A stretch of DNA of 64,000 bases, from contig JACDOX010000004.1 in NCBI GenBank assembly GCA_014549065.1, positions 14,479,662-14,543,661 of the forward strand, written 5' to 3'. A program made the position numbers and the translations under genes. Positions 12,476-24,600 of this stretch are shown here, one piece after another. The notes below the pieces were generated by a model. That model worked only from the letters and a program-made list of their open reading frames with translations. It made no database searches and was not told the DNA's origin. Source of the stretch: Cardinalis cardinalis. Taxonomy: Eukaryota; Chordata; Aves; Passeriformes; Cardinalidae. The number at the start of each line of letters is the position of its first letter. The stretch's first letter is position 1.

Positions 12476-12521
12476 AGAGATTGAAGAGACAACAACAAAT
12501 GTTGTTGTCTCTTTAATTTTT
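12476..12521 (+). other. Near-perfect inverted repeat with 2-nt centre
   Basis: A 14-base perfect inverted repeat AAGAGACAACAACA / TGTTGTTGTCTCTT (12484-12497 and 12500-12513) is separated by two bases. In a plus-strand RNA the pairing would continue outward to 12476/12521 with three G-U pairs, giving about 22 consecutive pairs. In DNA it is a candidate cruciform. The loop is too tight for a typical microRNA precursor. No surrounding transcription signal is evident. Confidence 0.8.
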
Positions 12522-13655
12522 CTTGTACAATATTAATACCTCTTGAATAATTGAATTTATCTGATGTTCTAGCATTCATTATGAATTAACATCAGAGATC
12601 TTTTCAGATTACTGGATGGTCCAACATTTTCAGGGATTTGGGGCCAATTTTAATATTGATCTTCAGAAAATGTTTCTCATTTTTATTGACAGAAAATATT
12701 CTATCATTTTCAGATGGAGAAGAATTTAAGGGGGGGGTTTGGGTCAGCATTAAAATCTGAACAACAGGTATCAAAAAGTAGGCATAAGGATTGACTCTGT
12801 CCGTGGAGCTGATTGTAGCAGGTTCTGCTTTGGATGCAGCAGATTGGCTTCCACCAGCCTCTTGGACTCAATGGGTTGAGGCTGTCCAGGAGCCTGAGTG
12901 CTGCTTTCTTCCANAAGTGTTCAATACAAGACAGTGCCACCAGACATTCTTCCTCTTCTGCATGTCTCTTAGAGCCAGATGTCTGCTGTTCTCTAGGAGT
13001 CTTAGTCTGTTTTCTGTATTCAGGTTCATTTTTCTGTCCCTGGAATATCTGCACAGCAGTTGCACAGAGAAAAAGCATGAGGAAGTAGCAGCATGAATAC
13101 ATTTCAAAGTTATGACTTAATAGACCTAATAAAGACCTGGTGGGATGATTCATCTAGCAAGAGCATTAATATAAACAGCAGAATTTGTTCAGGGCAAGTA
13201 GACAGAGAAAAGGACGTAGGTATTTCCTTATATGTTAATGCATACATAGGCATCTCTTGCTCTGAGGCTATTAATAAAGAGGCTCAAAAGTTGTCTCATA
13301 ATTTCTGAGTACAATTTAAAGGACAAAAATTGTTGGTGCCCTGATGGGAGTCAATGGTCAGACAGCTATCCAGGAAATCACATGATGAGCCTTTTGTAAG
13401 CAGAATTATCCAAACTGCAGCACTCAGTGCCATCAGCATTGATTTCAAAAATCTGCACATTGGAAGGAATGCCCTCAGGCAGTTGGCTAATTTTTGAGGA
13501 GTTTTAGTGGAAATTTTCTATGTAGAAGCTGGAAAATGCAAAGAGAGATGACATTTTGCAAACATGATTCTCTAATTTGGTAGAACATAAAGGAAAAAGC
13601 AAAAGTTAAAAGCAACTCGGGCACTTTTTGAGCAACGATGAGGCAGCAGAATTCA
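12522..13655. other. Unannotated DNA containing one notable minus-strand frame
   Basis: No recognised gene. The minus-strand frame 13153-12710 (147 codons) is among the longest in the window. From its second methionine it starts MYSCCYFLMLFLCATAV then QIFQGQKN, which resembles a signal peptide, followed by a basic stretch and several cysteines. I recognise no family. An eight-base G run is at about 12731-12738. I treat the frame as unproven and discuss it as a finding. Confidence 0.4.
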
Positions 13656-14860
13656 TGACAAACAGGAAGAGATGCAATGTGCTTCAGCAGAGCAGATTAT
13701 AGGAATTCAGAGAACTAGTAAGTGAGATCCTGTGGGANACAATTCTGAGAGAGAGTTGAGTGAAGTAGGCAGATCTTTAAAGAACTATGTTAAATGCAAG
13801 TTTATGCAAAACTATGCAAAAGAAAACTATGCAGAATTGCAAGTTATGACAGTGCGGAGGAAGGGAAGGAACTGTAGATCACTCACCAAGGAAAAGAATT
13901 TAAAGAAAGATGAATGGATGAACATGTGAGACCAAAGGGAGAAAATCAAAAGCAAAGAGTGAAACCATGTGATGCATAGGTGATGCATGCTTCTCAGCAT
14001 GTTGTTGCACCAACAGGCAGAGGCAGCTAAAGAAAGACTTAGCCCACTTCTCTGCAGAGTGGAGGACATTTGCAAACAATGCCTGGAAAGCTGATAGATT
14101 CAGCTCCTTCTTTATTTCACTCCAAAGGTCAGTTACAAGCAGGTGGTATCCTGACAAAAAGGGCAAGAACTTAAAAGGGGGAAGAAAAAAATTCAACTTA
14201 TGCAAGCAATGAGCTATTTTGTGATCAGCCAGTCCAAAATTATATTCTGAAAATCCAGTAGATAAAATGTATTTAAAAAGTAACAGAAGAGTGAGGTTAA
14301 AATTATAATACATGGAGTTAATTTTATTTCCAGTAGAAATAGTAGAAAAAATAACATGTTAGTTATGAACATTTAGAAAATACTATATAGAGAGTAAGGA
14401 CTGGTCAATAAAATCCGTGTCAAGCCAAAATAAACTCAGACTGTCATAAGACATGCTTCATAAGGCTTCACAAAAACAGTGGATACCACGTCTTGATTTT
14501 AGTGAGTCTCTGGACACTGTCTCCTAGAACACTCTTGTAAGTAAGCTGGGAACATATGGTCTTTATGAAAAGGCTGCAAAGGAAAGAAATCAAANTATGG
14601 CAATATATTGAGTGGGGTTTTTTCAGGAATAATCTGTGCTTGTTCCAGAATTAGTTGATATTTTCTTCAATGACTTGGCTGATAGAAAAGTGCGGGTGCC
14701 TTATATATTTGCAAATGATACCTAGTTAGGAGGGAATGCACNTAGCAGATTAAAACTCAAAACACACATGACAATTTAGAGAAGAGATATAAGGCAAAAC
14801 AGGAGGTAATTCAATAGGAAAAAGTCAGTGGATCTGTACTCAGACAACAATANCCACCTA
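13656..14860 (+). mobile_element. Old, decayed CR1-like LINE (reverse transcriptase region)
   Basis: A very worn CR1-like ORF2 fragment in plus orientation. In frame near 14494 the translation reads DFSESLDTVS then a stop, against DFSKAFDTVSHN in CR1. Near 14660-14735 it reads FFNDLADRKV...FANDT-stop-LGG, against FINDL...FADDTKLGG. The second block is the reverse-transcriptase catalytic motif; the first aspartate is changed to asparagine (AAT at 14714-14716) and a stop follows (TAG at 14723-14725). A weaker 5' match, AACTAGTAAGTGAGATCCTG then TGGGANACAATTCTGAG, is at about 13714-13750. The stretch between is hard to align. Clearly inactive and much older than the other copies. Confidence 0.65.
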
Positions 14861-17800
14861 TCCAAGGACTGGACAAGAGTCCTTATGTGGTTGTTGTGTG
14901 TTTGTTTCAGAAGAGGAGTGAGGAGCTCATAGAAAATTAGGAAATGAGCATGAGTTGGTAAAACTTGCATCTCTAAAGAGCCACTTGCCATTTGCATTGT
15001 GGTGGTAACCCTGGAAGAAAAGAAGCCAGTTTCCCTGTGCTCCCTNCCTGCCCTGGTTTGACCCCACCTGCCTTGCAGTTTGGTGCTGGGCATTGGTGAA
15101 TCCTGTGATGCCTCAGACTGCANATATCCTCATGAGCTACCTGTGCACTATCTCCTTTTGTTTCTGATCTAGTAAGTCCTGAACTTTTTAAATTGAGGTC
15201 TGTCAATTCTTTGGAAAATATGCTATTCCAATATTTATGCAGTAGCTTGGTCCTGTCTAGGAGTGGTAGCATCCTGTAATTGTCCTACTGGGTAGCAATG
15301 TCACTAGTGTCTATTGCAAAGAGGGCCTTAGAGCTGGATTCAGATTTGCTGAAAAGCAAATGGCCTTTTAATAAAACTGTATAATTTCACTATTAGAACT
15401 ACTTAAAATTTTCATAAGGAGTTAACTCTTTTTTTCTGTTTAAGNTTTGTCCTTGAGTAGTTGTTTACCATCACTTTCCANAGCNATATTCATTATCCAG
15501 ACTTGCCCATTAAGTAGTTTCTGGAAGCAGATTTTGGTTCAAAGTCCATTTCCAGGCATTCTAATCCCCCAAATGCCACCATGGCTGAATGTTATTTTCA
15601 GGAAGAGGGGGGGACAATTGAAAATAATGCCAGGGTGCAATTCAGTAACAGAAAGGAGGCTGCTCCAAACTCCAGCAAAGCCTTTCACCAGATAGATACA
15701 CCCTAAAAATATGAGAAATTTTCAGCGATGCTGCCACTGTCATTCCCCATCTATATCATAGTAACAGGAGTGAGATCAGCTTTCAGAGTATTTCTGATAT
15801 TTGGAGTGTTAATGTTCCACATNAGGTTGGACCATGTTCTGTTTGTGAACTATAATATACAACAAATGTTTTCAGGAAAGTTTTGAAGGTATTTATAACT
15901 CAGGCTGGAATAATTTTGGATTTCCTTTCTTTCTCTCAAAAAGATGGTTGAGTTGAGGCACAGCTAAACAAGTCCACCTCTAAAGGGGAAATATGAAAGT
16001 GCTATAATGGGAGACAGCACTTCTGCTATGCGACCAAGTCACTGTATAATGCATTACCTTATCCACCCCCAANCTTAAAAGTCAGGAATGGATTTATCTT
16101 CTAAGTTCTAACAAATTANGGCCTTAAAAATGGATTTAACATTAATAAATCCTCCATTTCAAGTCCTCAAGACAACATGATGTCTTTGGGAAAAAANATA
16201 TATTTGATAAGAAAATGGAGAAATATGTTTTCTAGCAGACTACTCCGCTAAATTTGTTATTATTTTAATTTTAAATCTGGAAGCATTTAGAAGCTTCTTA
16301 AGAGGTAGGGATGTTAAATTAATCAGAGATGACAGATTGGTGGGCAGATGAGAGCAAGCGCTATCATGAATTGGTGTCATGTGACCCTGAAATTTAAGGT
16401 ACTGTCAAATTGTGCTGTTAGTATATCTGAAAGACATCTATAAACCAGAATTTTCAAAGGAAATAGATGTTTTAATACCATTTTCTTCCTGATTTTGATG
16501 TTTTCTTTTAGAAGGAGAACAGAAACATTCAGTAACTTTATGAAAGACTTTGAGGAAATCTATACATTTTTCATTACTGTGAAAATCTATTTATTGCTTC
16601 AGCAGGTGTTCAAAAGCAGCACATCCACCAAAACCTTCATGACCTCCAAAAGTCTGCAACCTGCCAGGCTGGTCCTCTGAGCTGAAGTCCACATAATGAA
16701 CCTGCCACCTAGGGCCAACATAGGGGTTTGTGCAGTGGACTTGAATCTTACATTTTATTTTTTTTTTCCTCAGTGTCTTTCTGCACATTTTTCAAACTAG
16801 AAGAATAGTTAAATGTATATGGTGTATGGGATTGAACTAACTTGCTGAAGGAAAAAAGCTACACTAAGATATTTTGTACATTTTGAAACAGGTTAAAATA
16901 TCCAGACCCAATAAGAAGTAATATGTTAGATATAGATGAATAAGAACTTGAGTTATAAATTTTATTAAATAAGCAAACATAATTATTTTGTTTTCTGTTT
17001 TAGGAGGACAGATGGAATGTAAAACAGGGCAGGTGAAGAAGGCTTGAACACAAATTTGTAACAATACCTTAAAAGTCAGATTTTAACCTGTAAGTATGAG
17101 CCATGCGATATAAATAAATGATAGCTGAGTGGCACATTTGAGCTAGATATTGGATATAAAATAGCAATCAAATGTCTGGAGAGCAGCTGCTTGCCTATCT
17201 ATAAGACATCTGGCTCTTTTCCTCAGCTCAGGAAGAACTTGCTGCTACAGCCAACTGTTGTATTTCAGAGACCTGTTTTATTTTCCAGCATAAAATGTAA
17301 GTGCAATGTGACACAAAGCAATTTTCCCTTTCAAATTGCTTAGAATTTTTAGGTTCCTTTTGTGTGGATTTATACTGCATAAACCTCTGCTTCTTTTTCC
17401 ACCCTTTCCTGTTGCCCTTCCTATATACCCCAATCTACCAGTCAGGCANGATCATTACAACTGGCATAATTTCCCTGTCTTTAAAAGGCCCTCTACTTTG
17501 TCTTAATGGTGTTTTTATTATTTAACACNGGCTGGAAAAAGATCATGTTAAATGTTGCTTTATGAGACAAATGCANCTTCCTGAATCTGTGGAGACGGGA
17601 GGCTGCAGCTACCCTTGCGTGCACTGTGCTGCCTGTCAGTGCTGTCTCCTGGTGCTCCTCACAGCCTCCAGCTACAGGGCAGTTTTCTTTATGTCTTTGC
17701 TGATTTCTCTCCCTCCAGAGGAATGCTGAATTGTCTAGAAAGACAACACAGAGGTGTTCTTTCTCTGAAAGACACATGATAAAACAAACCTACAGTTTAC

Positions 17801-18161
17801 AAGCTAAAATCTTTATTTTGCAAGAAATATAGAAAATTTGATTTACTNTTTAATATGAGGGAAATGGAATTAAATTCTGTCTCTTGAAAACCACTGAGCT
17901 GGCTGGAAAGTCAAAAAGCCTTCCAATTCTATTTTCTACTTTTCTTTTCATGTTTTCAAATGTTTCCTGAAGCANTCACTGATAGAAAATGAAGCTGAAC
18001 CTAAAGATCACTCTGTGCAGCTTGTTTGTTCCAGAGTGGCTGGTGAATATATAGGAAAACTTTTCTTGTGAACTTTTAGGAGCTATCTGGAGGTGTAATC
18101 TGGCACTCTATTTATCCATGTAGAAATCAAACCAGGTTTTTCATTTGTTGGGGTTAATATT
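14861..18161. other. Unannotated DNA with dense single Ns
   Basis: About 3.3 kb with no identified gene. Single Ns are unusually close together from 14742 to 16197 (14742, 14853, 15046, 15123, 15445, 15481, 15485, 15823, 16073, 16119, 16197). A 65-codon minus-strand frame at 16788-16591 is followed by AATAAA-like sequence but has no splice border or known domain. Confidence 0.5.
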
Positions 18162-18248
18162 TTCCTTCCTTCCTTCCTTCCTTCCTTCCTTCCTTCCTTC
18201 CTTCCTTCCTTCCTTCCTTCCTTCCTTCCTTCCTTCCTTCCTTCCTTC
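18162..18248. repeat. (TTCC)n microsatellite, left of gap
   Basis: Eighty-seven bases of uninterrupted TTCC tetranucleotide repeat running straight into the assembly gap. It is a homopurine-homopyrimidine tract able to form triplex DNA. Protein frames of FLPS (plus) or GRKE (minus) repeats through it are artefacts. Confidence 0.98.
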
Positions 18249-18603
18249 NNNNNNNNNNNNNNNNNNNNNNNNNNNNNNNNNNNNNNNNNNNNNNNNNNNN
18301 NNNNNNNNNNNNNNNNNNNNNNNNNNNNNNNNNNNNNNNNNNNNNNNNNNNNNNNNNNNNNNNNNNNNNNNNNNNNNNNNNNNNNNNNNNNNNNNNNNNN
18401 NNNNNNNNNNNNNNNNNNNNNNNNNNNNNNNNNNNNNNNNNNNNNNNNNNNNNNNNNNNNNNNNNNNNNNNNNNNNNNNNNNNNNNNNNNNNNNNNNNNN
18501 NNNNNNNNNNNNNNNNNNNNNNNNNNNNNNNNNNNNNNNNNNNNNNNNNNNNNNNNNNNNNNNNNNNNNNNNNNNNNNNNNNNNNNNNNNNNNNNNNNNN
18601 NNN
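18249..18603. other. Assembly gap (355 N)
   Basis: A run of 355 Ns is the only multi-hundred-base gap in the window. It is bordered by TTCC repeat on the left and CCCTT repeat on the right, so the missing sequence is probably more of the same simple repeat. The true length is unknown. Confidence 0.99.
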
Positions 18604-18675
18604 CTTCCCTTCCCTTCCCTTCCCTTCCCTTCCCTTCCCTTCCCTTCCCTTCCCTTTCCCTCCTCTCCTCCCTCC
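18604..18675. repeat. (CCCTT)n microsatellite and polypyrimidine tail, right of gap
   Basis: About 50 bases of CCCTT pentanucleotide repeat (18604-18655) followed by an irregular C/T-only stretch to about 18675. The unit differs from the TTCC unit left of the gap, so the hidden part must contain a change of repeat unit, or two arrays. Confidence 0.96.
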
Positions 18676-21356
18676 AAAAAGAAGTGGGAACTCATCCACT
18701 GATGATTTTTTAACTTAAAGACATGATCCTTAATATGGCCTTTTACACTTGCTGTCAACTTCTGGTTTATGAGTTAGGATTTAACTACAACACAGATAAG
18801 CAGACTGTACTCTTGCAGAGCAGTACCTTGGGGGCATTCCAAAGAACATGCACCAAATTCTCTTTTAGCATTGCTAAAATGAAGACCTTAGAAAATTCAC
18901 TCCTAAATTATCACTTTAAATTTCCCATTAAGTTATAATAGCAAATGAATTCAGAGAATGAGAGAACAGATTATATAAGGAGTTACTCAAGTATTTTATG
19001 TTAGCCTATAAGTGTTCCTTGAGAGTGAGAGAGAAGCTATAGCTATAGCAGAAAAAAGTTTCTCCTTTCACAGCATTTGGTCTGAAGCCTGTTTATTTTG
19101 GAAACTTTCTCCTTGATTTTTGTGCAGTGGGAGGAGTTTTCACAGTGGGCAATTAATTTTAATCAAAACCATCATCTATTTTGGCTAAAAAAAGTGTGTG
19201 TTCGAGTAGGTTTGAAGGAAGAGTGAATCCTTTTGTCCTTTAAAAATACATAATCTGATTTGGCAGGGCACATTTGTGGTGTCTCTGTGGTAGATTTTCT
19301 ATTAAATTTATTTAAATACTCTCATCCCTGAGAAAATAAGCTACAGGAGTTGGTTTGAGACCTTCATTAAAGGCTACTCCAGAGCATGTTTTATATGAAA
19401 AATGGCTTTGCTACTGAGAATGATTGGTATGTCAAGAATTTCATTTCAGCCAACCTTTTTGTTATTAGAAGCAGCTTCTGTTGTCTGCAGAGGGGTTTTG
19501 TTCAGAAAGATATAATGCAAGATACGAAAAAAGCATCCTTCTAGTGTTCTTATCTACTATGCAATACTTCTATTGTAAGCATAGATAATAACAATTCTAA
19601 TATTTTTTTCATTTCCTTGGGTGCTGCTTCTTACTCACATCTTATAATGGTACTCTTGATTTTACTGCTGCTTCTCTGTGAGCTAGAAAAATAATCAAAG
19701 AGCTTGTTTTTCAGTGTGTTTATTGAAACCTTAGAACTGGATGCCTTAAAGGTGATCTTTTAAATCCCTTTTGCCTTTTTGTATTTCCCGTGTAAAATAC
19801 AAAGACTATCACATTAAAACGTGTTTTCCTTATTGTTTTCTGCATCATTAAATCTTGACAGGCCCATTTCTCTTCCATTTCCTTTTGAAAGAACACCAGT
19901 TTCTGAAGAGTGGAAGGAGGGAGGATTGAAGTAGGTCAGAGCCTTTGGTGACATAACCATGACAGTCCTTTCAAACTATTCAACAGCCAGATTATCCATA
20001 GAATGGAAGGAAAATGAGATTCCAATTAAAGTCAAAATAAACAGACTGATACTTTGTTCAATAGGTTTCTGTGGTTTCTGTTGTGTTTTGTTGTTTATAT
20101 CCTGTCCCACCCTTGCCCTTCTGGAAACTTTATTATCTTTTTTGTGTACTGATAAGCAAGTTTTAAAATTGTCTCAAATCAGTACAACTCTGCAGCATTC
20201 AACTCTATAGGACCATAAGTTTCTTTGGATAGCTGAAACAAATTTCTCTGCACCTTTGAAGACATCNACCATATTTTATTACTACTGTGACTATTTTTAC
20301 AAAACCCTTGCTTCCTGAGCAGCAACCACATTCCCAGAGACTGTTTGCATATGCCAGCAACAGATAAAGTTAACACATCTGAAGCAACTAAGGAATGGCA
20401 GTAATGCACTGGATGGTGCTTGCTCTCTCATTTCTATTTTTGGTTGGTTTTTTTGTACAAGTTGTCTTACCCTATCCTGACAAAAACAAACAAACAAAAC
20501 CTGACTAAAACAGAAAATGAAAGTGTGTGATGCTTGCTGGGAGATAAAACATCTGATTATTTTGTGCTGTCACNGACAATAGGCTGACAAGGTAGTGATC
20601 ATCACTAATTCATCACAGCCGTTAGAAGGGAAGCACCACACTTCCTCATCTGGTCTCATGAGCTCTCATGATCTACTGAGAAACTATTACATGGTAGCCA
20701 ACAGCAACAAGTGATTTTCTTAATGCAAGTATTAATTTTCTTAATACTTTTTTGGCCTTGTCCAGTGTAAAATGTACAAAGTACAGTCCAATCAATAGCA
20801 GCCAAAATACCTGGAGCATCCTGAAACCCAGCAATTGTTTGGACATGGTTAGACAAGGTATCCTAGAAGCAAAGAATACAAAACAATTGTGAAAGGAGAA
20901 GCTGGGATAACCTTTCCCACAGTGTCTGCTCTCAGGTCAACGTTAAACACTGCAGGAAAGTGCATAGAGACCAACTAGAAATATTCTACACACCAGCTGA
21001 GTGAGCTGGATACTGCGTCCTTAAGGGTGTCCGGGGGTATGTTTTAACTATTCCGGTACCCTATCTCTAACCAACAAGATCCTGTAATTTTCAGCCACTT
21101 CCGTGCTTGCCTGTTGCTGAATGTCAACAATAAATACATCTGGCAAACACAGAAGTTGAAGCAGTTAAAGGATGTGTCATATTTCACTGGAAGTTTATTA
21201 TAATCTGCAGTTGAACTTGATTACTTAAAGGTCATCTCACTTCCGTACATAATCGGTTTTCCTTGCTCCCAATTTTACTTATACAATTGTCAAACTAAAA
21301 TAATTAAGGAGGAATTGCACTTGGGGAAAGAAATTGTTTTCATGCACCAAAGAGCA
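18676..21356. other. Unannotated DNA, no gene seen
   Basis: No gene or transposon recognised. A 9-base perfect inverted repeat AAGTATTAA / TTAATACTT with a 5-base loop lies at 20727-20749. A short (AAAC)n-like tract is near 20482-20500. Few Ns in this part. Confidence 0.5.
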
Positions 21357-21620
21357 CAGAATTATTTAACAGTTGAGGTTGGAAGGGACCTCTGGAGCTC
21401 ATCAGGTCCAACCCCCTTCTCAAGCAGGTTCACTTAGAGCAGGTTGCTCAGTACCATGACCAGATGGCTTATATCTCCAAGGATGGAGACTCTAAAACCT
21501 CTCTGGGCAACTTGTGCCAGTGATCAGTCACTCTCAGAGTGCAAAAGGGTTTCCCCTTTTTCAGATGAAACCTTTTATTGCAGTTTGCACCCATTGCCTC
21601 TTGTCCTGTCAATTAAAGAT
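21357..21620 (-). mobile_element. CR1 LINE, 3' fragment, minus strand
   Basis: The plus strand shows the reverse complement of the CR1 3' region: GAGGTTGGAAGGGACCTCTG (21375 area), TCATCAGGTCCAACCCCCTT, a degraded CCAGATGGCTTATATCTCCA, GGATGGAGACTCTAAAACCT, then TCTCTGGGCAACTTGTGCCA. Reading on the minus strand it is a 5'-truncated CR1, with its 3' end at about 21357. The inner end fades after CCATTGCCTCTTGTCCTGTC near 21600. Non-coding remnant. Confidence 0.93.
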
Positions 21621-24600
21621 AATGTAATGTCCTGCAGTGAATCAAGGAGATGGAAGCTAATTCATTTATTTTATTGTAGTGTCCAGCTGAAATANGTAGT
21701 GATGCCTAAAGATGAGAGACTGTCAAAATCTGTTCATTTCTGGCAAAGAAATGAAATTGCATGATGAAACCTCCTCAGAAGTGTCATCCTCTTGTAGATG
21801 CAGATTTGGTGTTGGACAAGTCTTTAACCTGAAAACTGTAAAACATTACTTGCAGTCAGCTTGACAAGCATCATTCTTCCAACATCTAGTCTTCAAACCC
21901 ACAAATCCCAGCAGCAAGTACACCATGAATCTTCAAAAGTCAGCAGTAGGTAGGACTTGCTTCTTTTAATTCTCTTTCTACCTTTACTGAGATGCTGTCT
22001 TACTTTTCTGCTACAGCTACTTAATTTTCCTCCCTAGCATTACTAGTTGCCCAGATTATACTATAATGATTATTCATCAATTTTTTTTCTCTCTCTTGAA
22101 CAGTGAAAAACCGCCATGTCACAGTGATGCAGCACTAACTCCAGACACCCATCCTTTTGATGCCATGGCTGAGTCACTGCAGGTAAAATGCTGCTGGTGG
22201 CTGTGTCACAGGGGGCATGGGTGACATGGGAGGCCCAGGATGGCTGCCTGGGCTGGCAGGGGCTGATGCCCATGGCAATGGGGAGTGGCTGCTTCTCCTT
22301 TGCTGCTTTTCCTGTCTAATACATCTGGGTGCCTGGACAGGGGTGAAGCCAGACCATGTCACTCTCCCATCCTCTACCTCCTCTGACGCTCCGTTGGAGA
22401 ATACTGCAAGTTTCTGGAAAGGATATTGACCTAAGGATAAGAAAACACACACAGTTCCAGTCTGTACACTATCAGAGTTCTAGAGGCACCTGGTAAATCT
22501 TCATAATCCTGGAAGATTAAAGGGATTAAAGGGAGCTCCACCCTATTCTCCCTCTCTGTATGCATCCTGGTCTTACAGGGAGCTGGAAGCTCCCCAGAGC
22601 CATGGGTAAATGAGGCTACTTCATCACCCACCTTCTCTGAGTAAAACTTGCTGTAAAGTTTCTGATTCATAAACCCATTGGCTGTTTTTTGTTTGTGCTA
22701 TCTTTTTACTGGAAAACTTTCGAGCCTTTTCCTTTTGCATAGCAATTGCATAAGCCTAATTTTTAAAAGAAAAGATCCCCCACTGCCAGGCTTTTCTGTA
22801 CTGACCAGGTCCTCAAGGGACCTTTCAATATCGTTCACCCCAATTTCTATTTTCCTTTTAATCATATCTTTCCAGTTGGATAGAGAACCTTGTTACCTGA
22901 CAGCAAGATTGCTTTCTTTACCCCGTAAGGTGAGAGTCTCTTGCCATTCCCTCTTGTTTCATGCTCTTTATTTAGTGAGAAAGGGCAGGTTAGGGATTCT
23001 GACCTGAATAACTCAAGACTGTCTTTGGAAAATATGCTGAAGACAGAAAATAGGCAGGCTATTTTGTTCTTTTATTAATCCAGACCAGAAATTACTTTCT
23101 TATATGAGGATACTCTGTAGTGGAACTGGAGATCACTTAGAATATAGTTGTACCATGTGGAACTTTCCTTCCCTTTGTTAAAGAAAGGTATTCAATAAAT
23201 AGCATAAGTTAGGTAAAATAACTGGAAAATGATGCTGTAACAGAGGCAGCACTTTCGTGAAGATCTAAGGTATGGCACAGTTATTTGCCCTAATTGTTGT
23301 TGTACTTTTATCATCCTTAATCGTTTTTATGCTATTCCAATTTCATCTGGGGACTTCCAACCAAGGTTAGGGTTTCAAAACTTTTTATATAGAAAAATGT
23401 ATAAAATAAGATTGTACCTTCTCACTTAATGCAAGTGCACGTGGGAATTCAACACAGTACTGACAATAATGATAATATCACAGAAAGATGTTCACAGTGG
23501 TCCTTATAAACAACCCCTATCATAGCACTCTGCAGTCTTAAATTTAGCAGAAGAAATTGGCTCCAAAGAATAAACAGTCTTTATCCAAGCCTGTCACTGC
23601 ACTAATTTAACCAAGATACCTCTCTTTAAACACAGAGGTCTTGGCCTGCTTTCTTTGGCAAGATACTGCCACAAGTAGCATGGAGTTAAAGATATAGAAT
23701 TAGAAGAAATACATCAATAAAAGTTATTGAAATATAAGAGTTTCATTTTACCAAAACTGATAAACCTTTCTATCTTTATGCTTTTATGTAAAGAAGGGTT
23801 TATCAAGATAAATCATTTGATGTTATTGAGATGGTGTTAGGAAGATAATAATTCCCTTTTTAAGGAAGAAAAGGAATAAAGTTAATTTAGGTAGACTAAA
23901 TCTGCTCTCATCTTTTGCCCTTTTATTCCTGCTTATTTGAAGCCAAAGCAGTAAAAATCTATGTGCCAAAAGAAAGGAAAAATTCCTGCAAAGCAAGAAA
24001 ATGTAGCCCTAGTTTTCTAATGTCTCAGAGAGAACAACTGTATTGAAAATTTCTCAGGCTACCTTTAAGCAGCCAGCACAGATGTTAGAAGTGCTTTAAT
24101 TGTGTTAGCATAGTACTCCCCCAGGTCTGTTCTCCTGTCTGAGCAATACCATAAGCCCAGGGAAAGCACCTTATTAACACAATTGCTCTTCTCTCAGGCT
24201 GAGCCAGCCTGTTCACATTTAGCTGATATTTTACAAAATCTAGGCTTAGATTGACTTTGACTTGCTGTTGGAGAAGAAGTGCAGAGAAGCACAGACACTG
24301 ATGGATTTTGGCACAAGGTGGGAAAAATAAATTTCATAAACAAGCAGACTGGTTCCAGTCTGGGTGGCAATGAGAGTCTCTCTTGCAAGGGTTCTTCCAG
24401 CAGCACCTTCGACTGGATCAGGAGACACTCCCCAAGGTGCTGTTCTGTCAGCTGAACCATGGTCGTGAGAGACAGCTCCATGGGCATGATCCATCTCTGA
24501 GTACCTTAAACTAAATAAGAAGCATATCCTGGATATTCTATCTGCATAAGATTGCCCTACACAGTNATTTCAACAGCTGAAGGAACACTTTCTACTGACT

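Noticed and set aside
12476..12521. Considered as a microRNA precursor
   Set aside because: The loop is far too small and the stem too short for a typical precursor; kept only as a hairpin.
18141..18758. Long frames of GRKE or FLPS repeats (about 180-205 codons)
   Set aside because: They read through the TTCC/CCCTT microsatellites and 355 Ns; not proteins.
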